Source of the DNA: an uncultured Lachnospiraceae bacterium
Lineage (GTDB): Bacteria; Bacillota; Clostridia; Lachnospirales; Lachnospiraceae
NCBI GenBank assembly: GCA_944381515.1
Contig: CALWLM010000105.1
Coordinates: forward strand, 1 to 43,306
Reading direction: 5' to 3'
Length of the DNA: 43,306 bases
Both the position numbers and the translations under genes were made by a program. The first letter of the stretch is position 1. Each line of letters starts with the position of its first letter. The notes under the pieces were generated by a model. That model did no database searches, was not told the DNA's origin, and saw only the letters and a list, made by a program, of their open reading frames with translations. Positions 8,870-18,500 of this stretch are shown here, one piece after another.

Positions 8870-9546
8870 TATTTCCCTCCCGCACTCTCATAAACATTCA
8901 GCCGCTTCTCACCAACGCTCTGCAATTTGGTCAGTACGGTGCAGAACATCAGATAGATCAGGCCGACCTCTATGTACAGTGCTAACGGCTCATAGCTCCA
9001 GGCCACAATCTGACGGGTCGCCATAAACATCTCCGTTACGGTGATGTTGGCCGCCAGGGACGTGTCCTTCACCATGGCGATCAGCGAATTGGACAGGGAA
9101 GGAAAGGCTGTGCGCATAGCCTGGGGCAGAATAATCCGGCGCATCGTCTGCAAATAGGACATTCCCACACAGTACCCGGCTTCCATCTGGCCGGATGGCA
9201 CCGACTCCAGAGCCGCCCGCATAATTTCGGCACAGTAAGCGCCCTCATTAATCGAGAATACGATAATCGCCGCCGGAAAAGGATCGATAACAATCCCCAG
9301 ATTCGGCAGACCATAAAATACCACAAACAGCTGGACCAAAAGAGGCGTTCCTCTCACAACCCAGATATAAAATCTCGCCAGCTGGGTCAGCACCCGCACA
9401 TGGGCGAACTGAATCATAGCGGTAATCACGGCAATGATCATGGCAAAGGTGAAGGAAATCACCGTAAGCGGAATCGTCACCGTAAGTCCCGGCAGCAGAA
9501 TTCTGCCAAAGGAATCAACTAAGAGCTCAAATAGTTCTCCATCCAT
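8869..9546 (-). CDS. Polar amino-acid ABC transporter permease
   Basis: Integral membrane subunit of 225 residues with about five helices. The EAA loop motif (E-A-G-Y-C-V-G-M-S ... I-I-L-P-Q-A) contacts the ATPase, and [15 protein letters not shown] is the His/Glu/Arg-permease family signature. It is the first gene of the three-gene importer operon. The ribosome site is weak (AGGTG about 14 bases upstream). There is little room for a promoter between the terminator at 9581-9605 and the gene. TAGACT-N16-TATTAG overlapping the terminator is the only candidate I see. Confidence 0.92.
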   Translation of the reverse strand: MDGELFELLVDSFGRILLPGLTVTIPLTVISFTFAMIIAVITAMIQFAHVRVLTQLARFYIWVVRGTPLLVQLFVVFYGLPNLGIVIDPFPAAIIVFSINEGAYCAEIMRAALESVPSGQMEAGYCVGMSYLQTMRRIILPQAMRTAFPSLSNSLIAMVKDTSLAANITVTEMFMATRQIVAWSYEPLALYIEVGLIYLMFCTVLTKLQSVGEKRLNVYESAGGK

Positions 9547-9580
9547 AACTTAATCACTTACACCTCTAATACCGTTCCTG

Positions 9581-9605
9581 TTTAAAAAGTCTAGCACAGA
9601 CTTTT
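9581..9605 (-). terminator. Terminator of the zinc-ribbon membrane protein gene group
   Basis: A minus-strand stem AAAAGTCT/AGACTTTT with a five-base loop runs directly into TTTTTAAA. It separates the unit ending at 9670 from the amino-acid importer operon. Confidence 0.7.
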
Positions 9606-9669
9606 CCGGACGGCAAATACTTATCTTGCATATATATCCATAGACGACGGCTATGATTGCAGGACAGAC

Positions 9670-10086
9670 TTACGATACCAGCTCCCCGGCGAAATCATCA
9701 ATGATATCCCGGGCCTGGGAACCGCTGCTTTCATAAACGTCCTGGAGAAGCTCCAGATATCTCTGGGCGTTTTCCCGGGTATCCAGACCCTGTTCGGCCG
9801 CCAGCGTCCAAAATTCATATTGAGAATAATACCGGTACGCATCCGCCACATCCCAGTAGGGATCAAATTCTTCTCCCTCCGGCAGATAAAAGGACAGAGA
9901 ATCCCTCATGGAGTCATATTCGCCGTTGTAAAGGTCATAGTCATAGTCCTCAATACTCTGTCCCATGTTGCCTTCATCCAACTTTTCCGACAAAAGAGTG
10001 ATCGAGGAGATAACCGTAAGAACCAAAAGCACAAGGCAGACTGCCGTCACGCCAACATAAACCCCAAACTTTATCTTCTTATTCAC
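9670..10086 (-). CDS. Small single-pass membrane protein of unknown function
   Basis: A 138-residue protein with a short cytoplasmic Lys-rich start, one N-terminal membrane helix (about residues 8-30) and an acidic, Tyr-rich extracellular domain. I do not recognise a family. The start is a GTG that overlaps the end of the previous gene by eight bases, with AAGGAGG nine bases upstream, so expression is coupled to the zinc-ribbon protein. The acidic ectodomain resembles the C-terminal regions of its two upstream neighbours in composition, which suggests the three act together at the membrane. Confidence 0.75.
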   Translation of the reverse strand: MNKKIKFGVYVGVTAVCLVLLVLTVISSITLLSEKLDEGNMGQSIEDYDYDLYNGEYDSMRDSLSFYLPEGEEFDPYWDVADAYRYYSQYEFWTLAAEQGLDTRENAQRYLELLQDVYESSGSQARDIIDDFAGELVS

Positions 10087-10897
10087 CCAGCCAGCCCTCC
10101 TTTATCTGCTCCACATAAGCCTGCCGCTGCTCTTCATCCAGATAGGACTGGCCAACGAGCTCTTCAATCTGTCCGTCGTCAAAGCCAAACAGGACGCGCA
10201 GCGTGGCTTCCGCCTCCTCCTCAAAGCCGGTCAGAAGCTGCTCCGCTCTCTCGCTCATCCCTCCATAGACGTCGAAAAGGTAGCTGTCTTCATAATCTGC
10301 TCTCTCTGTGAGAATATCCTGGCAGCAGGTGAGAATCTGTTCTACCAGAAATGCAAAGTGACTCTCACAATACTCTCTGTCGCTTGCATCCATGGACGTA
10401 TCCCCGCGAAAGGCCGCCTCATACTCCGTCCGGTCCAAATTCAGATACTCGCTCCGATATTCCTGCAGGTACTCCACATCCTGAGAAAACTCCTCTATCT
10501 GACGGAATTCATCAAAGGAAACATCCTCCATATCCACCTCATAGAGGCTCTGCTCCAGAGCCCGCCAGCGCTCTTTTTCCACCAGCTGCTCCATATAAGC
10601 CGTATCTATCTCTCCCTGTCCCGGCTGATTTGACATCTCAAGGGCCACGCCCATTCCCACGGACACGACAAAAGAAAGAGCAAAAAGCCCTGCCGAAATC
10701 CACATCAGACGGCGGGCCTTTCCCAGACGGATATCCTCCGCCGACTGCTCGAGCACCTGGCTTTTTCTTCTTTCATAGCGGGCCGTCCTTCTGGCGATGG
10801 CCTCCTTCTGTCTTTTTAACCGTACGTTCTCTGTCCCGCAATAGGGGCAGTATTCCAACTGCGGATCATAGGTTGCCCCGCATCCCTTACACTTCAT
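10079..10897 (-). CDS. Zinc-ribbon single-pass membrane protein, unknown function
   Basis: A 272-residue protein. The N-terminal zinc ribbon has C3-x-x-C6 and C17-P-Y-C20, followed by a basic, helical linker (residues 28-62), one membrane helix (about 64-86) and an acidic, helical extracellular domain of about 185 residues. The topology, with the metal site inside and the acidic domain outside, suggests a sensor or scaffold, but no function can be assigned. It is a diverged paralogue of the upstream gene, with the same order of ribbon, helix and acidic domain. The start at 10897 has GGGGAG ten bases upstream. Confidence 0.8.
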   Translation of the reverse strand: MKCKGCGATYDPQLEYCPYCGTENVRLKRQKEAIARRTARYERRKSQVLEQSAEDIRLGKARRLMWISAGLFALSFVVSVGMGVALEMSNQPGQGEIDTAYMEQLVEKERWRALEQSLYEVDMEDVSFDEFRQIEEFSQDVEYLQEYRSEYLNLDRTEYEAAFRGDTSMDASDREYCESHFAFLVEQILTCCQDILTERADYEDSYLFDVYGGMSERAEQLLTGFEEEAEATLRVLFGFDDGQIEELVGQSYLDEEQRQAYVEQIKEGWLGE

Positions 10898-10914
10898 CCG
10901 GTTTCACTCCCCTC

Positions 10915-11721
10915 TCAGGCGGCCGGCCCCAGCTCCTCTTCGTCGCTGGCAATCCGGATACCATGGTTTTCCACACTGGCGCGTCCGGCCTCCACAAAGA
11001 GGGCCCGGGTCGCCTCGTAATCCTCCGACCCTTCCGTCTCTGCGCAGAGGTCGTACAAAGTCTCAATATCCGCGTCCGAAAGTCCAAGATCTGTGGTGAG
11101 AAAAGAGAGCAGCTCCTCCCGAATGGAAGAAATCACTTCATCTCCGCCCCGGACAAAACTGCCGGTCTCAAGCATTTCATCGATATCCAGTATCCCCCGG
11201 GACACCTCCTCCAGCGCAAAACCCAGAGTCGACTCCCAGACCGCTCCGTAACTTTCAATCAGCCCCCGGCACTCCTCCACATAATAGAGGGGATAGGAGG
11301 CAAAATAGATATTGGAATATTCCTCATAGGGGCCGCCGAATAAATCGTTTTCACTCATATAATCCCAGATGCCCTCGTAATCCTCCGCCTCCACCAGCAG
11401 ATCCAAAGCTTCCAGATGCTCCTGCTGCCTGGCCGGAGCCTGCACATTCGCAATATAACCGGAAACGGCACGCACGCCTGCTCCAACAACGCCAATCACA
11501 AAGACCGCCATAACCGCGATCAGCAGAACTTTGCCCCAACGTTTTCCCCACAGGCGCACCAGCTGAGCAGGCAGAGAAGAAAGCTGCCTGGTCTTTTTTT
11601 CAATATCCTGAATCCTGCCCTGGTATTCCCGTTCGGTGAGCTCCAGATTTTCCGCTCCGCAGTAGGGGCACTGGCGAAGCGTCTCCTCATACCAGGCCCC
11701 GCAGTTTTCACACTTTATCAT
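10915..11721 (-). CDS. Zinc-ribbon single-pass membrane protein, unknown function (paralogue)
   Basis: A 268-residue protein with a zinc ribbon (C4-x-x-C7, C18-P-Y-C21), a charged linker, one membrane helix (about 63-90) and an acidic extracellular domain rich in Glu, Asp and Tyr. GGAGGAG precedes the ATG. It begins 40 bases after the glnS stop on the same strand with no terminator between, so it may be read through from glnS. Function is unknown. Paired with the next gene it looks like a duplicated membrane module. Confidence 0.8.
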   Translation of the reverse strand: MIKCENCGAWYEETLRQCPYCGAENLELTEREYQGRIQDIEKKTRQLSSLPAQLVRLWGKRWGKVLLIAVMAVFVIGVVGAGVRAVSGYIANVQAPARQQEHLEALDLLVEAEDYEGIWDYMSENDLFGGPYEEYSNIYFASYPLYYVEECRGLIESYGAVWESTLGFALEEVSRGILDIDEMLETGSFVRGGDEVISSIREELLSFLTTDLGLSDADIETLYDLCAETEGSEDYEATRALFVEAGRASVENHGIRIASDEEELGPAA

Positions 11722-11761
11722 CGGAACTCCTCCCCTTTCCTCTGCCCGGATGTGAATGCTG

Positions 11762-13459
11762 TCAGCCGTTCTGCGCCGGCAGCTTAAAGGAACTCTTCAA
11801 AGATACAATCCGATTAAATACCAGATGCTCCGGCGTGGAATCCTTATAATCCACACAGAAGAATCCGTTTCTCACAAACTGGAAGCTGTCAAAGGCCTGA
11901 GCCCCCGCAAAGGCAGGCTCCAGACGGCAGCCCTCCAGCACCTCCAGAGAATTGGGATTCAGATTCAAAGAACCATCCTCTTCATTGTAAACGCCCTTCT
12001 CCTCATCCACAATATTCTCATAAAGACGGCAGGTCGCCTCCAGCGCCGTCTCCGCCGCCACCCAGTGAATCGTGCCCTTGACCTTGCGGGTCTCGCAGTT
12101 GCCGCCGCGGGTCTCGGGATCATAGGTGCAGTGCACCGCCGTGATCACGCCGTTTTCATCCTTTTCCACGCTGGTACAGGTGACAAAATAGGCTCCCATC
12201 AGGCGGACCTCATTGCCGGGGAACAGACGGAAATACTTTTTCACCGGCACCTCCATGAAATCCTCCTGCTCAATATAAAGCTCGCGGGAGAAAGGCACCT
12301 GGCGGCTTCCCAGCTCAGGGTTCTCCGGATTGTTGGGAATCTCCAGATACTCCGTCTGACCCTGGGGATAATTATCGATGACCAGGCGCAGAGGACGAAG
12401 CACCGCCATCAGACGGCTTCTCTTCAGCTTCAGATCTTCCCGGATGCAGTACTCCAGCATGGGCATATCACAGGCGCTCTGGCTCTTGGAAACGCCGGCC
12501 AGCTCCACAAACATCTTGATGGATTCCGGCGTATAGCCCCGCCGTCTCAGACCGCTGATGGACACCAGTCTGGGATCATCCCAGCCATCCACAATTCCTT
12601 CCTCCACCAGCTTTTTGATATATCTCTTGCCGGTAACTACGTTGCGCAGATACAGCTTGGCAAATTCGATCTGCTTGGGCGGCATGGGAAACTCGCACTC
12701 TCTGACCACCCAATCGTAAAGAGGACGGTGGTCCTCAAACTCCAGCGTGCAGATGGAATGGCTGATTCCCTCGATAGCGTCCTCAATGGGATGGGCAAAA
12801 TCGTACATGGGATAAATGCACCATTTGTCGCCGGTATTATGATGGCTCATATGAGCCACGCGGTAGATGATCGGGTCTCTCATGTTGATGTTGGGAGAGG
12901 CCATATCGATCTTGGCCCGCAGCACCTTCTCGCCGTCGGCAAACTTCCCTTCTCTCATCTGCGTAAACAGGCTCAGATTCTCCTCCACGCTGCGATTCCT
13001 GTAAGGGCTCTCCTTGCCCGGCTCCTCCAGCGTGCCGCGGTACTGCCGAATCTCATCCGCCGTCAGGTCGCAGACATAGGCCTTTCCCTTCTTAATCAGC
13101 TTCACCGCGCACTCATACATCTGCTCAAAATAATCCGAGGCAAAGAACAGCCGGTCCTCCCAGTCTGCGCCCAGCCAGGCCACGTCTTCCTTGATGGAAT
13201 CCACAAACTCGCTCTTTTCCTTGGTAGGGTTGGTATCGTCAAAACGAAGGTTAAACTTCCCGCCGTACTTCTGAGCCAAACCGAAATTAAGCAAAATAGA
13301 TTTGGCATGGCCGATATGCAGGTAGCCGTTGGGTTCCGGAGGGAAACGGGTCTTTACATGGTCAAACCGTCCCGTAGCCAGATCTTCCTCGATAATCCTC
13401 TCGATAAAGTTCTTGGAGACTACTTCCTTCTCTTCGCGTGCAGTAATTTCTTTTTCCAT
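11762..13459 (-). CDS. glnS: Glutaminyl-tRNA synthetase
   Basis: Class I synthetase that charges tRNA-Gln with glutamine, 565 residues. The ATP site H48-I-G-H51 lies in the GlnRS-specific [12 protein letters not shown] context. The G-W-D-D-P-R and S-G-L-R-R-R-G motifs and the C-terminal beta-barrel anticodon domain (E-V-R-L and V-K-G-T-I-H-W-V) are GlnRS rather than GluRS. At the KMSKS position I read T-G-K-R, a variant. The ATG at 13459 has AGGAGG five bases upstream; codons before it lie in the leader, which carries a small TGCGCC/GGCGCA hairpin. A direct GlnRS means this organism need not rely only on the GatCAB route for Gln-tRNA. Confidence 0.96.
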   Translation of the reverse strand: MEKEITAREEKEVVSKNFIERIIEEDLATGRFDHVKTRFPPEPNGYLHIGHAKSILLNFGLAQKYGGKFNLRFDDTNPTKEKSEFVDSIKEDVAWLGADWEDRLFFASDYFEQMYECAVKLIKKGKAYVCDLTADEIRQYRGTLEEPGKESPYRNRSVEENLSLFTQMREGKFADGEKVLRAKIDMASPNINMRDPIIYRVAHMSHHNTGDKWCIYPMYDFAHPIEDAIEGISHSICTLEFEDHRPLYDWVVRECEFPMPPKQIEFAKLYLRNVVTGKRYIKKLVEEGIVDGWDDPRLVSISGLRRRGYTPESIKMFVELAGVSKSQSACDMPMLEYCIREDLKLKRSRLMAVLRPLRLVIDNYPQGQTEYLEIPNNPENPELGSRQVPFSRELYIEQEDFMEVPVKKYFRLFPGNEVRLMGAYFVTCTSVEKDENGVITAVHCTYDPETRGGNCETRKVKGTIHWVAAETALEATCRLYENIVDEEKGVYNEEDGSLNLNPNSLEVLEGCRLEPAFAGAQAFDSFQFVRNGFFCVDYKDSTPEHLVFNRIVSLKSSFKLPAQNG

Positions 13460-13514
13460 AATTTCCTCCTGTTTCTGCGCCTTCAAGGGGCGCATTCGCA
13501 TTATCATGTGTTAT

Positions 13515-13542
13515 AGAATACCACAATTTCACGGATTGTAAA
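13515..13542 (-). promoter_or_regulatory. Predicted promoter of glnS
   Basis: Minus-strand TTTACA-N16-TATTCT. The -35 lies inside the last codons of the methyltransferase gene. Confidence 0.5.
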
Positions 13543-14272
13543 ACCTTTTTCTGGCCTTCACCAGAAGCATCATGGGCCGGCGCAGTTCGTCGCGCATCCC
13601 GGGGATATCAAGCATATCCTCCGGGGGCTCCGGTTCCACCACTCCAAGCAGCTCAAAACCGCCCTGCAGCAGACCGTTCAGATAAGTGGTAAGCGTCCGG
13701 TGATACTTGGTCACAGGCTCTCCCAAAAAGACCGCCTGCCGCTCCCCCTCTTCAAAGTAATGGTCCACCGGGAAATGCAGAATCTCTCCCTTCTCATCGT
13801 AATACCAGTCCTGGCTGCCATAGGCAGTAAAAACAGGATGCTCCACCGAAAAGACGAAATCTCCGCCCGGCGTCAGGAAACGGCCGATATTTTCCAGCAG
13901 ACCGCAAAAGTCCTTTACATAGTGGAAGGCCAGGGAGCTGAAAACGATGTCAAAGCTTCCCGCGGGAAAGTCCAGATCCTCCATGGCGGCTCTCCTGTAT
14001 TCGATGCGGCTGTCACTGTTTTTCCTGCGGGCAGTTTCAAGCATTTTCTCCGACAGATCTATCCCCAGTACGCGGGAGGCTCCATGCCGGACCGCATACA
14101 TGCAGTGCCAGCCATAACCGCATCCCAAGTCCAGCACCCGCTTGCCGGCAAAATCCGGCAGCAGCTTTTCCAGCGCGGGCCACTCTCCCGCTCCTGCCAG
14201 TCCCCGTTCAGAACGAAGCATATGGCTGTATTTTTCAAAAAATACATCGTCGTCGTATTTGTTCTCTTTCAT
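13529..14272 (-). CDS. Class I SAM-dependent methyltransferase
   Basis: A 247-residue cytoplasmic methyltransferase of the Methyltransf_11/25 type. Motif I VLDLGCGYG is at residues 46-54, the acidic SAM-ribose residue is in LGIDLS, and post-motif F-D-I-V-F-S-S-L-A-F-H-Y gives the usual fold. The substrate is unknown, and the E-H-P-V-F-T segment is common in small-molecule methylases of Clostridia. No strong ribosome site is adjacent (AGGAAGG is 13 bases away), so the start is less certain than in neighbours. It precedes glnS on the same strand. Confidence 0.88.
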   Translation of the reverse strand: MKENKYDDDVFFEKYSHMLRSERGLAGAGEWPALEKLLPDFAGKRVLDLGCGYGWHCMYAVRHGASRVLGIDLSEKMLETARRKNSDSRIEYRRAAMEDLDFPAGSFDIVFSSLAFHYVKDFCGLLENIGRFLTPGGDFVFSVEHPVFTAYGSQDWYYDEKGEILHFPVDHYFEEGERQAVFLGEPVTKYHRTLTTYLNGLLQGGFELLGVVEPEPPEDMLDIPGMRDELRRPMMLLVKARKRFYNP

Positions 14273-14340
14273 AATATTATACAGTCCTTCCTGCCCGCTG
14301 CGGCTGCTCCTTGAAGTTTTATCGCGGGCATACGTTTTTT

Positions 14341-14369
14341 AGTATATCACAGAAATTTCGTCCAGCCAA
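14341..14369 (-). promoter_or_regulatory. Predicted promoter of the methyltransferase gene
   Basis: Minus-strand TTGGCT-N17-TATACT, 68 bases upstream of the ATG. Confidence 0.45.
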
Positions 14370-14373
14370 GAAC

Positions 14374-14389
14374 CTGTCAGGCCTGGCAG
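14374..14389. promoter_or_regulatory. 16-bp near-perfect palindrome next to the methyltransferase promoter
   Basis: CTGTCAGGCCTGGCAG is self-complementary except for one pair. It sits four bases upstream of the methyltransferase -35, a position typical of a regulator site. Confidence 0.35.
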
Positions 14390-14468
14390 CATAAAATATA
14401 GTGATGCAGAAGCCAAAAGCTTTTTGGACTTTGACATCCCATTATAATACCAGGCGGTATCTGTCAAT

Positions 14469-14678
14469 ATGAAACATTTTTTCGGAAATAAGGATGCCGC
14501 TCATCCTGAACCCTCCCAGGAAATTCAGGCCAGCCGCTTCGGCTTTCCCGGCGGCTGCTCCAATAACCGCAATGGCTGCTGCTGCAACGGCTGCCCTGGT
14601 CCCAGAGGGCCTGCCGGCCCCACCGCATTGGACTCGATATTCTATACCAAATCCCGTCCCATCTCATTGCAGTCTTGA
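14469..14678 (+). CDS. Short collagen-like/Cys-rich ORF, probably truncated
   Basis: A 69-codon frame whose middle reads G-G-C-S-N-N-R-N-G-C-C-C-N-G-C followed by G-P-R-G-P-A-G-P, the beginning of a Gly-Pro-X collagen-like repeat as in spore-surface and exosporium proteins of Clostridia. After only about three triplets it turns into unrelated sequence and stops. There is no clear ribosome site. It is most likely the 5' remnant of a collagen-like gene that lost its repeat tract. The stop falls at the -35 of the next promoter. Confidence 0.35.
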   Translation: MKHFFGNKDAAHPEPSQEIQASRFGFPGGCSNNRNGCCCNGCPGPRGPAGPTALDSIFYTKSRPISLQS

Positions 14679-14703
14679 CAATTGACTTCCGATCAATTAT
14701 CAT
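14675..14703 (+). promoter_or_regulatory. Predicted promoter of the TetR-ABC exporter operon
   Basis: Consensus TTGACA, a 17-base spacer, then TATCAT. Transcription would start near 14710, inside the inverted repeat at 14708-14731. Confidence 0.7.
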
Positions 14704-14707
14704 GAAG

Positions 14708-14731
14708 CCTATTGATATCATATCCAATAGG
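14708..14731. promoter_or_regulatory. Candidate TetR operator
   Basis: An inverted repeat CCTATTG...CAATAGG with a 10-base centre lies over the predicted start point of the TetR operon. This is the classic place for autorepression by a TetR protein. Confidence 0.5.
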
Positions 14732-14771
14732 GGGCCTGCCTCTATCCCTTTTGCCAAGGAAGGTGTATTTT

Positions 14772-15455
14772 TTGAACAAGAGAGCAATGACTGAGGCAGC
14801 AAAGAGAGAAAAAGCAAACCAGATTCTGGATATCGCTGCACAACTGCTGCTCACGACAGACTACCGCAAAATTCGTATGATTGATCTGGCAAGAAAAATG
14901 GGTATATCCAATGGAATCATCTACGTATATTTCAAAACCAAGGAAACCCTTTTTCTGTGCCTGCTCTGGCGTGAGTACCAAAAAAGACTGAGTTATCTGA
15001 TCAATCTGACCAAACAGGAAGAGCTGTCCTGTTTTGCAGACGCCAAGCGTATGTTTCTGGCCGAATTAACTCATCTGATCGACACCAGCCCGATCTATAT
15101 CCGTCTGGCAACCCTGCGTACCACCATTCTGGAGACAAATACAGACGCAGATATGCTCCAAAATATGCATACTCAGTTTCTGGAACAGGTAGAGCTGTGG
15201 ATGTCCAATCTGTGCCGGAGCGGCGTTCTGTCTCGCAGTCAGGTACTGGAAATTTTTTTGACGGAGGAAGCGATTCTCACCGGCTGCGGCCTTGCAGCTG
15301 GTACGGCCGGCGATCCCAACGGTTCCACAATTGGCTGCGATTGTGCACAGCAGCGTTTCCGGGAGCGTGTTCTGCAAGGAATGCGCTATTTTCTGGACGG
15401 ATACGAGCTCTCTCTCCTGCAGGCGGAGAAGGGCAGCCAAACGAACCAAGCCTGA
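14772..15455 (+). CDS. TetR/AcrR family transcriptional regulator
   Basis: A 227-residue regulator. The N-terminal helix-turn-helix (I-R-M-I-D-L-A-R-K-M-G-I-S-N-G-I-I-Y-V-Y-F, written as single residues) is the typical TetR DNA-binding domain, and the helical C-terminal part would bind ligand. I chose the TTG at 14772 because AAGGAAGG lies eight bases upstream; the ATG five codons later has no site. It is 46 bases upstream of the large ABC exporter and shares its promoter, so it probably represses both until an inducer, perhaps the exported compound, is bound. Confidence 0.88.
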   Translation: MNKRAMTEAAKREKANQILDIAAQLLLTTDYRKIRMIDLARKMGISNGIIYVYFKTKETLFLCLLWREYQKRLSYLINLTKQEELSCFADAKRMFLAELTHLIDTSPIYIRLATLRTTILETNTDADMLQNMHTQFLEQVELWMSNLCRSGVLSRSQVLEIFLTEEAILTGCGLAAGTAGDPNGSTIGCDCAQQRFRERVLQGMRYFLDGYELSLLQAEKGSQTNQA

Positions 15456-15501
15456 TACAAGCAAGCCATCGGCATAAAACGCAAGGAGTGACAAAAATAC
15501 T

Positions 15502-18500
15502 ATGCTTCAGGTAAAAAACATCTGTAAGGAGTACCGGACCGGCAATCTGGTACAAAAGGCCCTCGACAATGTCAGCCTTAACCTGCGTGAAAACGAATTC
15601 GTGGCCATTTTAGGCCCCAGCGGTTCCGGCAAAACCACCCTTTTGAATATCATAGGCGGTCTGGACCGTTACGACAGCGGCGATCTGATCATCAATGGAA
15701 TCTCCACCAAAAAATATAAAGACCGGGACTGGGATTCCTACCGGAATCACACCATCGGCTTTGTCTTTCAGAGTTATAATCTGATTCCGCACCAGACCGT
15801 ATTGGCAAACGTAGAACTGGCCCTTACCATCTCCGGCATTTCCAAGACCGAACGCCGCCAACGGGCCGTCAAGGCTCTGGAGGAAGTGGGGCTGGGCAAC
15901 CAGCTGCACAAAAAGCCCAATCAGATGTCCGGCGGCCAGATGCAGAGAGTGGCCATCGCCAGAGCTCTGGTCAACGACCCGGATATTCTGCTGGCCGACG
16001 AACCCACCGGTGCTCTGGACAGCGATACCAGCATTCAGGTCATGGATCTGCTCAAAGAGGTAGCCAAGGACCGGCTGGTGGTCATGGTCACCCACAACCC
16101 GGAACTGGCCTATGCCTACGCCACCCGTATCGTCAATGTAAAGGACGGCAAAATCCTGTCGGATTCGGACCCTTTCATCGTCGATGAAAAAACGCAGAAG
16201 CCCCCGATCCACAAAAATATGGGCAAGGCGTCCATGTCCTTTCTGACCGCCCTCTCTCTGAGCTTTAACAATCTGCGGACCAAAAAGGCCAGAACGATTC
16301 TGACCGCCTTTGCCGGCTCCATCGGCATCATCGGCATTGCACTGATTCTGGCTCTGTCCAACGGCGTCAATGCCTATATTCAGTCCATTGAACGGGATAC
16401 CCTGTCCGAATATCCGCTGCAAATTCAAAATACCGGGATGAATTTCTCTTCTCTGATGTCCGGCATGGCCGGGGATTCCTCTGGACAGGACGAAGGAGAC
16501 GTCCAGGTTTCGGAGATGGTAACCAGTATGCTCTCCACCGTGGATTCCAATGATCTGGCCTCGCTGAAGACCTATCTGGAAAGCGGCGAAAGCGGTATTG
16601 AAGAATACGCCAGAGCCATCGAATACAGCTATAATGTATCTCCCCTCATCTACCGCATTGAAGAGGACGGCGACGTGCAGCAGGTCAATCCCGACCAGTC
16701 GTTTGCATCCCTGGGACTGGGCGGCACTTCCAGCTCCAACAGCATGATGTCCTCCATGATGAGTACAAACGTTTTCTATGAAATGCCGGAAAATGAATAT
16801 CTCTATATCGATCAGTATGAGGTCAAGGCCGGACGGTGGCCGGAGGCCTATAACGAATGCGTCCTTGTCCTCACTCCCGGCGGCAGTATGAGCGATTTTC
16901 TTCTCTATGCCCTGGGCCTGCGGGATTACGACGAGCTGGAGGCCATGGTAGATCAGTTTGCCGACGGACAAAGCGTAGACACCCCCAGTGATATCCGCTC
17001 CTACTCCTACGATGAGCTTTTGGGCATCTGCTTCAAACTGGTAAACCCGTCGGATTTCTATGAATATGACGAAGATTACAGCTTCTGGCGGGACCGCTCC
17101 GACAATACCGCCTATGTGCGTCAGATGGTTGAAAGCAGCGAAGACCTGACCATCGTAGGTATTGTGCAGCCCGCCGACGACGGTTCCGCCGCCATGCTGA
17201 ACATCGGCATCAATTATACCCCCGAACTGACCGAACACATCGTTGAGGAAGCGGCCCAGAGCGCCATCGTGCAGGAGCAGCTGGCCAATCCGGATATCAA
17301 CGTACTGACCGGCGAAGCCTTTGGAGAGGACAACAGTTCCTTTGAGATGGATTCCATCCTCACCATCAACGAAGACGCCATGCAGGACGCCTTCAGCTTT
17401 GACGAGAGCGCCCTGGATATCGATATATCCAGCTTCCTGGATCTGGGAAGCGACACAACCGATCTGTCGGAAATGATTGATTTTGGAAGTCTTGACCTAA
17501 GCAGCGTCGATCTGCCGGAAATGCCCGGTCTGGATCTCAGCGAGCTGCTGGGCCAGGTCCAGATCAATGTTTCCACCGACAAGCTGGTAACGCTGGCCAC
17601 CGGCCTGATCTCCGGCTACTCTCAGTACGCGGCGGAACACCCCGAGGCCGATTTCTCCGGTCTGGCGCAAAACTTCGGAGACTACTTAAAAACGCCGGAG
17701 GCCAGCCAGATTATCAAGGAAAACATTCAGGAGATCATCGCCGCCAACAACGGTTTCGCCCTCTCCAGCGAGGCGATTCAAAAGCTGATCACCAATGTGG
17801 TGAACGATTTCATCCGATGGATTAGTTCAAGTGGAACTACGATTCCCTCCGATCCAGATCAGCTAAGCGCTCTCTTTGCTCAATATCTCCAGACGGAGGA
17901 GGCTCAGGCCATTATCGCCGCCGGCATTGAAGAAATCGCCCAGGCAGGCCAGGATATCCAGATCCCCCCTGAGATGCTGGAAGCCTTTGCCAACGATCTG
18001 CTGACCGGTTATCAGCAGTATGCACAGGCAAACTCTCTGCCCGATCCCTCCAAAATCGGCGAGCACATTTCCGCCTACCTGGCAACCCCCCAGGCCACGG
18101 AGCTGATCGCCTCCTCTCTTGCTTCCATGATTGATACCGGCAATCTGCAAAGTCAGATTGCTTCCGCCCTTCAAGGCTACATGCAGAGCGCCGCGGGCGC
18201 ATATATGGAAGCCATCGGCGAGGCCATGTCCTCACAGATTTCCTCCATAATGGAGCAGATGATGGGACAGATCTCCGACAGCATCACAGAGGGTATGCAG
18301 GAGGCTATGGGCCAGCTGGCAGATCAGCTTCCCAACGCTATCCATATTGACGGAGACGCCTTTGCAAACGCCATTGAATTCAATATGACCGAAGAAGAGC
18401 TTTCCGAGCTTTTGATGTCCTTAATGTCTGCCGAGGGCACTACCTATGACAGCAATCTGCAGAGCTTCGGCTACGCCGACTTGTCAACGCCCAGTGAAAT

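Noticed and set aside
9606-9660. Promoter TTGCCG-N17-TAGACT for the amino-acid importer
   Set aside because: Its -10 lies within the terminator stem at 9581-9605 and matches consensus poorly.
11756-13516. 586-codon plus-strand ORF covering the glnS locus
   Set aside because: Antisense shadow of glnS: no family motifs and a His/Leu/Ile-rich composition that mirrors the real codons.
15610-17238. 542-codon minus-strand ORF opposite the ABC exporter
   Set aside because: Low-complexity Gly/His/Val-rich mirror of the ATPase and ectodomain codons, with no ribosome site.
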